Origin: Pseudomonadales bacterium
Lineage (GTDB): Bacteria > Pseudomonadota > Gammaproteobacteria > Pseudomonadales > Pseudohongiellaceae
Direction of reading: 5' to 3'
DNA length: 19,249 nt
NCBI GenBank assembly: GCA_022360535.1
Contig: JAKSCP010000350.1
Span: forward strand, 1-19,249
Every line of letters starts with the position of its first letter. The stretch's first letter is position 1. The position numbers and the translations under genes are program-made. This document shows, in pieces, positions 14,440 to 19,249 of this stretch. The notes beneath the pieces were generated by a model, which searched no databases, was not told the origin of the DNA, and worked only from the letters and a program-made list of their open reading frames with translations.

Positions 14440-15732
14440 ATGAAAATTAAATTTCTGCTGAACTATTTGCTGTTTGGAGTTGCTCTTTTCAGTGTCGCAG
14501 TTCAAGCCGACGATCATCTCCCCATTGTCTCTCCGGAGGAGGTTGGTTTTGATTCTACGCGGCTGACAAAAATAGATTCGTTCTACGAGCAAAAAGTTGC
14601 CAATGGAGAACTGGCCGGTATCGTGACTCTGGTGGCAAGACAAGGCAAGATCGCTCACTTCAGCGCAGTAGGCTACCAGGACGTGCAGCGTCAGATTCCC
14701 ATGCAAACCGATACGATCTTTCGTATCTACTCCATGACCAAAGCCATTGCTACCACTGCACTAATGCAACTCTACGAAGAAGGTGCGTTTCAGCTGAGAG
14801 ACCCTCTTTCTCGCTACATTCCCGAGTTCGCTAACTTGAAAGTACTGCGTACTCCGACCAGTGATCTTGATGACACTGTCGAGTTGGAACGTCAGCCGAC
14901 GGTGCAGGACTTGTTACGCCACACTGCGGGCCTTTCTCATGGTCTGGGTAGAAGCGAGTACGATCAACATTTCGTTGGCTCGGGAATTTTCAGCACAGAA
15001 ACATCGCTGGAAGAAATGATGACTTTGCTCTCGGAAATCCCTTTGATGAATCAACCGGGTTCGCAGTACCGTTATAGCGTAGGTCCGGACGTGGCATTGC
15101 GGTTGGTGGAAGTGCTTTCCGGCATGGAGGCGGATGAGTATCTGGCTCAGAAATTGTTTGCACCACTGGGAATGTCTGACACCGGTTATTGGGTAGGACC
15201 TGACAAGGCTTCGCGCCTGGGGCCAGTGCACTGGATGCGGGATGATGAACTGGTGCCCATCGATGAGGAATATGGCCAGCCTCGTGGTGGAGTCTTAGTA
15301 GAGCCCTGGTCGGTGAATAGCTATACCTTTGAGCATGAATTTAAAGGCGGTAGTTATGGCCTGCTCTCGACGGCAGAAGATTACTGGAAATTCGCGCAGG
15401 CGATGTTAAATGGCGGTGAACTGAATGGTGAAAAGATTCTGGGATCGCGCACAGTAGATTTTATGACCAGTGATCATTTCACAGAACAGCAGCGCTATTC
15501 TCCTGCCACCACCTGGGGTTTGGGATTTTCTGTTGTTGATAAGCCAGGGCAAGTAGGCTTTCCGTTTAGCGAAGGCACATTCTTTTGGGGTGGTGCTGCC
15601 GCCACGACATTCTGGATCGATCCGGTAGAAGAAATTGTCGTGGTGGGGATGACGCAGCATATGGCGACACCCGGAACCGGAGACATTCGCGGACAACTGG
15701 CTGCCATGGTCTACAGTGCACTGATCGACTAG
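14440..15732 (+). CDS. Exported serine hydrolase, class C beta-lactamase/EstB fold (paralogue of the 6630 gene)
   Basis: 430 residues with a signal peptide (hydrophobic 5-20, probable cleavage after VQA at 21-23). The nucleophile tetrad is S98-MTK101, the tyrosine motif is YSV (Tyr212), and the third motif region reads WGGAAATT (383-390) where the other copy has HRGG. These fit the beta-lactamase-related esterase/peptidase family. The N-terminal half aligns readily with the protein at 6630-7946, while the C-terminal pocket differs, so the two probably have distinct substrates. AGAGGA eight bases upstream fixes the start at 14440 over an in-frame GTG at 14419. It lies 30 bases ahead of the CoA-transferase gene, so the two are likely one operon, divergent from the amidohydrolase operon. 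Confidence 0.9.
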   Translation: MKIKFLLNYLLFGVALFSVAVQADDHLPIVSPEEVGFDSTRLTKIDSFYEQKVANGELAGIVTLVARQGKIAHFSAVGYQDVQRQIPMQTDTIFRIYSMTKAIATTALMQLYEEGAFQLRDPLSRYIPEFANLKVLRTPTSDLDDTVELERQPTVQDLLRHTAGLSHGLGRSEYDQHFVGSGIFSTETSLEEMMTLLSEIPLMNQPGSQYRYSVGPDVALRLVEVLSGMEADEYLAQKLFAPLGMSDTGYWVGPDKASRLGPVHWMRDDELVPIDEEYGQPRGGVLVEPWSVNSYTFEHEFKGGSYGLLSTAEDYWKFAQAMLNGGELNGEKILGSRTVDFMTSDHFTEQQRYSPATTWGLGFSVVDKPGQVGFPFSEGTFFWGGAAATTFWIDPVEEIVVVGMTQHMATPGTGDIRGQLAAMVYSALID

Positions 15733-15762
15733 TTATCCGGGTTTAGCCGCCAAGACTTTTTT

Positions 15763-16953
15763 ATGAGCAGAGCCTCACCGCCACTCGATGGTGTTACCGT
15801 GCTTTCAATCGAGCAGGCCATCGCGGCCCCCTTGTGTACGCGACAACTTGCCGACCTCGGTGCTCGAGTCATCAAAATTGAACGGCCGGATGGCGGCGAT
15901 TTTGCTCGCCACTATGATGATCGCGTGCGCGGCCTGTCGTCTCATTTCGTGTGGACCAATCGTGGCAAAGAAAGCCTGACGCTCAATTTGAAAAAGCCGG
16001 AGGGGCGCGAACTATTAGATCGCCTGTTGCAGGGCGCTGATATCTTGGTGCAGAACCTCACTCCTTCGGCAGCGCGAAGGATGAACCTGGGCTATGAGCA
16101 ACTCTCGCAACAATACAACAAGCTCATTGTTTGCAATATTTCAGGTTATGGCGACAGTGGTCCCTATGCTGGCAAGAAAGCCTACGACTTATTGGTGCAA
16201 GCAGAAGCGGGGTTTCTTTCTGTAACCGGCTTGCCCGATGCATTGGTTAAAAGTGGCATCTCTATCGCCGACATCGCTGCCGGCACCCAGGCCCACGCTG
16301 CTATTCTTGCGGCGCTTATTCAACGGGGCAAAACAGGCCGCGGTTCTAATATTGACGTCTCTATGCTGGACGCCATGGTGGAGTGGATGGGCTTTCCGCT
16401 CTACTACGCCTACGACGGTGCAGAACCTCCATCCCGCTCTGGTGCCGATCACGCAAGCATTTACCCTTACGGTGTTTTCACCAGCAAAGAAAACGAAATC
16501 ATCATGCTTGGCATACAAAACGAGAGAGAGTGGGCAAGCTTCTGCGAGAAGGTGTTGCAGCGTTCCGAGCTAATTCAGGATGAGCGATTCGCAGCGAATG
16601 CGAATCGCTCTTTGAACAGAGAAGCGTTGCGCGCAATTATTCAGGAAAGATTTTCTGCAGAGTCTGTCGATTCGCTAACTGCCAAGTTGGATCAGGCGCA
16701 AATTGCGTACGCCAGAGTGAATGATCTTGAGCGTGTGTGGAATCACCCGCAACTGCGGGCGATGAATCGGTTTGCAGAAATCAATACACCCAGTGGTGAT
16801 GTAGCGAGTCTACTGCCTCCTGCGCAGAACAGTGACTATGATCCGGCAATGGGTGGTGTTCCTGACCTGGGGCAACACACCGAATGTATTCTCGAAGAGC
16901 TAGGCTATTCAGAAAAAGAAGTCCAAACTCTTCGAGAACAACAAGCGATTTAA
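15763..16953 (+). CDS. Family III CoA-transferase (CaiB/BaiF type)
   Basis: 396 residues, normal for the family, with no signal peptide, so cytoplasmic. It moves CoA between carboxylic acids through an enzyme-bound anhydride. The catalytic Asp is seen as Asp142 in KKAYDLLVQAEAG. The N-terminal LDGVTVLSIEQAIAAP and the segment ADLGARVIKIERPDGGD are classic for the family, as is GRGSNIDVSMLDAM near residues 193-205. The acyl donor and acceptor cannot be read; formyl-, carnitine-, mesaconyl- and bile-acid-type enzymes all share these features. The ribosome site is weak (AAGACT), but the start follows the serine hydrolase stop by 30 bases, suggesting coupled expression. It contains an unusually perfect hairpin at 16582-16610 and converges on the quinohemoprotein gene 12 bases away. 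Confidence 0.93.
   Translation: MSRASPPLDGVTVLSIEQAIAAPLCTRQLADLGARVIKIERPDGGDFARHYDDRVRGLSSHFVWTNRGKESLTLNLKKPEGRELLDRLLQGADILVQNLTPSAARRMNLGYEQLSQQYNKLIVCNISGYGDSGPYAGKKAYDLLVQAEAGFLSVTGLPDALVKSGISIADIAAGTQAHAAILAALIQRGKTGRGSNIDVSMLDAMVEWMGFPLYYAYDGAEPPSRSGADHASIYPYGVFTSKENEIIMLGIQNEREWASFCEKVLQRSELIQDERFAANANRSLNREALRAIIQERFSAESVDSLTAKLDQAQIAYARVNDLERVWNHPQLRAMNRFAEINTPSGDVASLLPPAQNSDYDPAMGGVPDLGQHTECILEELGYSEKEVQTLREQQAI
16582..16610. repeat. Perfect 10-bp inverted repeat inside the CoA-transferase gene
   Basis: GAGCGATTCG (16582-16591) and CGAATCGCTC (16601-16610) pair exactly across nine bases. The centre contains GCGAAT again, so three related hexamers (ATTCGC, GCGAAT, GCGAAT) overlap and allow an alternative shorter hairpin. 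TTT follows directly. It falls in codons for ERFAANANRS, between conserved blocks, so an intragenic stem in the mRNA or a local duplication are both possible. Confidence 0.6.
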
Positions 16954-16965
16954 CCTGGTGTCAAC

Positions 16966-19083
16966 TTAGCGCTGATCGGCGTCGGTATTAGCGCGGGAGA
17001 TAATGTAGGCGCGAATGGCTTCAGCCTCACCGTCTTCCAGGACATTGGCGAAGGAGATCATGCCGTTGTCCTGCAGTTCACCTTCCAGCACCACGGAACT
17101 CCAATCTGATTCGCTTACCATGCGGCTGCTGCGGCGCAGATCGGGATAAGTGTCGGGCCTCAGGCTGATACCGTCGTTACCATGACATACCGCACAAGTT
17201 CGGTTATAGGCTGTTTCGCCAGCGGCAATAACTTCATTGGGCGCGTCAGTCTGGGGAATTTCGAAATCAACATCCGTCTCAGTCTCTACCGGTATGCGTG
17301 GTAGCTGTGCTTCACCGCCAATACGGTAGACCAGCAATCGGGAGTTATTGCTGGAAGCGACGGTTGTCGATGCGGCAGCACCCGGTCCTTCCGAAGGCAG
17401 AGCAGGTGAGCCTACTAACAAGGCAATGTGCTGTTGGCCATCGATTTCATAAGTCGATGGCGCTGCCATGACGCCAGCCTGTGTGAGTGTTGACCACACG
17501 CGCTCACCGGTCTCATCGTCATAGGCGACAAACTCACCGGAACGGTTGCCCTGAAATACCAGTCCTGCAGCAGTGCTGAGTACGCCTGCTGGACCGTTTT
17601 CGACTTCGTGTTTCACACGCCACACTTCTTCCTGGGCCACGGGATCCCAGGCTTGTAAAAATGTGCCTTGGTCAGGCAGGCCTGGCGTGCTCCTTACCAG
17701 GCCGAAGCCTCGACCGAGGTCGATACCGGTATTCCATCCAGAGTCATTCACCACAAATTCATTGTCAGCTATGTATCCCATGTAGTTTTCAGTAATAGGG
17801 ATATAAACCAGATTGGTATTCTGACTAAAAGACATGGGATACCAGTTATGGCCACCCAGAGCACTGGGTGAGGCAATAAAAGGCGTGCCGGTGAGATCGT
17901 ATCGCGCATCAGGATTTTCTACCGGCCGCCCGGTCTCGAGATCGATATGGGTGGCCCAGTTTACTGGTACGTAATTTTCAGCGGAGATAAGTTGGCCTGT
18001 GGCTGCATCCAAAACGTAAAAGAAACCGTTCTTCGGTGCCTGCATCACAACCCGGCGTTCTTCACCGTCGATTTCCAGATCCGCCAACATAATGTGTTGG
18101 GTGGCAGTGTAGTCCCAGGTTTCACCCGGGGTAGTCTGATAATGCCAACGATAGCTGCCATCGTCGGGATCCAGCGCCACGATAGAAGTCAAAAACAGAT
18201 TGTCACCACCGCCGGGGCTGCGTAGCGATTGGTTCCAGGGAGAACCGTTACCAACACCTATATAAAGCAGATCGAGCTCTACATCGTAGGCCATGGCATC
18301 CCATACAGTTCCACCACCACCGAGTGTCCACCACTGGCCGGTCCAGGTGCTGGCTGCATCGAACAGCTCTGGTTGTTCAAACTCTTCTGCTGGATTGCCA
18401 GGAACGGTGTAGAAACGCCAGTTCTGTTCGCCGGTTTCTGCATCGTAAGCCGTCACGTAGCCACGTACTCCATACTCGGCACCGCCATTACCAATAATGA
18501 CATTGCCTTTGATTACTCGCGGTGCACCGGTGATGGTGTAGTTCAAGTCAGGGTCTACTGTTTGCGTTTCCCAAAGCTTATCGCCGGTTTTTGAATCCAG
18601 TGCTATCAGTCTGCCATCGAGTGTGCCGACAAATACTTTGCCTTCCCATACTGCGACACCACGATTAACCACATCGCAACAGGCCTTGAACCCAGTAGCG
18701 CGATCGACATTGGGATCATGCTCCCAAAGCAGCTCTCCAGTGCGGGCGTCAAATGCCCAGACGTTGCTCCAGGAGGTGCTTACATAGAGCGCACCGTCAA
18801 CGACAATAGGGGTCGCTTCCTGGCCACGACTGGTGGTCATGTCTGCATACCAGGCCAATCCCACTTGATCTAGTGTGTCACGATTGATTTGGGTGAGCGG
18901 GCTGTACCGCTGTTCGTCATAGGTGCGGCCATAGCTCATCCAAACCTGCGGTTCCTGGGAAGCAGCAGATAGACGATCAGAATCCACGGCTGCGCCATAG
19001 TCTGCAGACTGAGCTGATAATGAACTAGTGAATATTCCGGCTGCGCACAACAGTAAAGGCGCAAGTAGCTTTCTCATTGGCAT
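16966..19083 (-). CDS. Quinohemoprotein alcohol dehydrogenase (PQQ plus cytochrome c, type II)
   Basis: 705 residues. A signal peptide (hydrophobic 6-20, cleavage near LSA at 22-24) exports it to the periplasm. Propeller features of the methanol/ethanol dehydrogenase family: the adjacent-cysteine disulfide Cys135-Cys136, Glu203 in GGAEYGVRG, Asn279 in GVGNGSPW and catalytic Asp324 in ETWDYT. The residue two after this Asp is Thr326, not Asp, which points to a calcium rather than a lanthanide site. A C-terminal cytochrome c domain has CAVCH (630-634) and likely Met675 in NGMISF. The enzyme oxidises primary or secondary alcohols and passes electrons through its own heme. ATGs at 19083 and 19077 are both possible; AAGGA suits the first. 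It is preceded by 166 non-coding bases in the window and is probably transcribed alone. Confidence 0.94.
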   Translation of the reverse strand: MPMRKLLAPLLLCAAGIFTSSLSAQSADYGAAVDSDRLSAASQEPQVWMSYGRTYDEQRYSPLTQINRDTLDQVGLAWYADMTTSRGQEATPIVVDGALYVSTSWSNVWAFDARTGELLWEHDPNVDRATGFKACCDVVNRGVAVWEGKVFVGTLDGRLIALDSKTGDKLWETQTVDPDLNYTITGAPRVIKGNVIIGNGGAEYGVRGYVTAYDAETGEQNWRFYTVPGNPAEEFEQPELFDAASTWTGQWWTLGGGGTVWDAMAYDVELDLLYIGVGNGSPWNQSLRSPGGGDNLFLTSIVALDPDDGSYRWHYQTTPGETWDYTATQHIMLADLEIDGEERRVVMQAPKNGFFYVLDAATGQLISAENYVPVNWATHIDLETGRPVENPDARYDLTGTPFIASPSALGGHNWYPMSFSQNTNLVYIPITENYMGYIADNEFVVNDSGWNTGIDLGRGFGLVRSTPGLPDQGTFLQAWDPVAQEEVWRVKHEVENGPAGVLSTAAGLVFQGNRSGEFVAYDDETGERVWSTLTQAGVMAAPSTYEIDGQQHIALLVGSPALPSEGPGAAASTTVASSNNSRLLVYRIGGEAQLPRIPVETETDVDFEIPQTDAPNEVIAAGETAYNRTCAVCHGNDGISLRPDTYPDLRRSSRMVSESDWSSVVLEGELQDNGMISFANVLEDGEAEAIRAYIISRANTDADQR

Positions 19084-19128
19084 GGCTTCCTTAGAAGGCA
19101 GTTAGCAGTTAAATCATAAAGGAGGGTA

Positions 19129-19134
19129 AGTATA
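19129..19134 (-). promoter_or_regulatory. Possible -10 box for the quinohemoprotein gene
   Basis: TATACT on the minus strand matches the -10 consensus at five of six positions and lies 46 bases upstream of the start at 19083. The hexamer 17 bases further upstream (TGCCCC) is a poor -35. A TCACAG/CTGTGA inverted pair (19141-19146, 19162-19167) flanks this -35 region and could bind an activator. The rest of 19084-19249 shows nothing else I can support. Confidence 0.25.
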
Positions 19135-19249
19135 AGGATTTCACAGCTTAAGGGGCAGTTTCTGTGACCAGTTGCAGGACGATATTTGTGTCATTGTGCA
19201 ACAAATTTCAGCCCTGTCGGCGCTCTTTCTTCGATGTTGCTGCGAGTTC

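Noticed and set aside
12832..14706. A 624-residue version of the amidohydrolase
   Set aside because: The extra 166 residues have no amidohydrolase homology by eye, cover the divergent promoter region and precede a signal peptide with its own ribosome site at 14208.
19121..19140. Plus-strand ribosome site (AAAGGAGGG) suggesting a gene reading out of the right edge
   Set aside because: No ATG or GTG followed by a convincing open frame lies at suitable spacing downstream; the match to anti-Shine-Dalgarno is probably chance.
1..19249. CRISPR array, insertion sequence, integron or prophage
   Set aside because: I saw no regularly spaced repeats, transposase or integrase motifs, or phage genes. 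The only repeats are short and local.

Overview
The window is about half G+C by eye and densely packed with coding sequence. It carries 13 complete genes and one gene cut by the left edge. Many products have Sec signal peptides or a lipoprotein signal, with two quinoproteins and several c-type heme motifs. Together with purine-rich Shine-Dalgarno sites, this suggests a Gram-negative bacterium with a respiratory periplasm. My best guess is a marine gammaproteobacterium of the OM182/SAR92 sort. That is an inference from gene content, not a placement. I see no rRNA, tRNA, CRISPR array, transposase, phage gene, transporter or transcription regulator.

Layout, left to right. (1) 1-2922: a minus-strand pair, a small membrane-anchored protein followed by a lipoprotein with a carboxypeptidase-regulatory-like domain, a CxxCH heme site and a Vgb/NHL-like propeller. 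Divergent from it is a second small membrane-anchored protein. (2) 2996-5714: an AMP-forming acyl-CoA synthetase (+) converging on an exported HSL-type alpha/beta hydrolase (-). (3) 5906-7946: an exported cupin and an exported serine hydrolase of the class C beta-lactamase fold (+). (4) 8004-10435: an exported SMP-30/gluconolactonase-like protein and a cytochrome c-copper monooxygenase fusion (both -), separated by a clear intrinsic terminator. (5) 10862-14208: an exported metal-dependent amidohydrolase whose stop overlaps the start of a PQQ-dependent dehydrogenase (-). (6) 14440-16953: a second serine hydrolase of the beta-lactamase fold and a CaiB/BaiF-type CoA-transferase (+). (7) 16966-19083: a quinohemoprotein alcohol dehydrogenase with a C-terminal cytochrome c domain (-).

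How they may work together (inference): the set looks like a catabolic island acting on alcohols, esters and lactones or amides outside the cytoplasm. Hydrolases and the lactonase-like protein would open esters and rings. The copper monooxygenase and two quinoproteins would oxidise the products. The acyl-CoA synthetase and CoA-transferase, which lack signal peptides, would activate the resulting acids in the cytoplasm. No substrate can be named from the sequence.

The most unusual non-coding signal is a shared element, an exact 13-mer flanked by further matching blocks, in two separate divergent intergenic regions (2285-2321 and, inverted, 5802-5853). It could tie the first five or six genes into one regulon. 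A perfect 12-bp palindrome lies in the divergent region at 14294-14305. The only gene-free stretch above 300 bases is 10436-10861.
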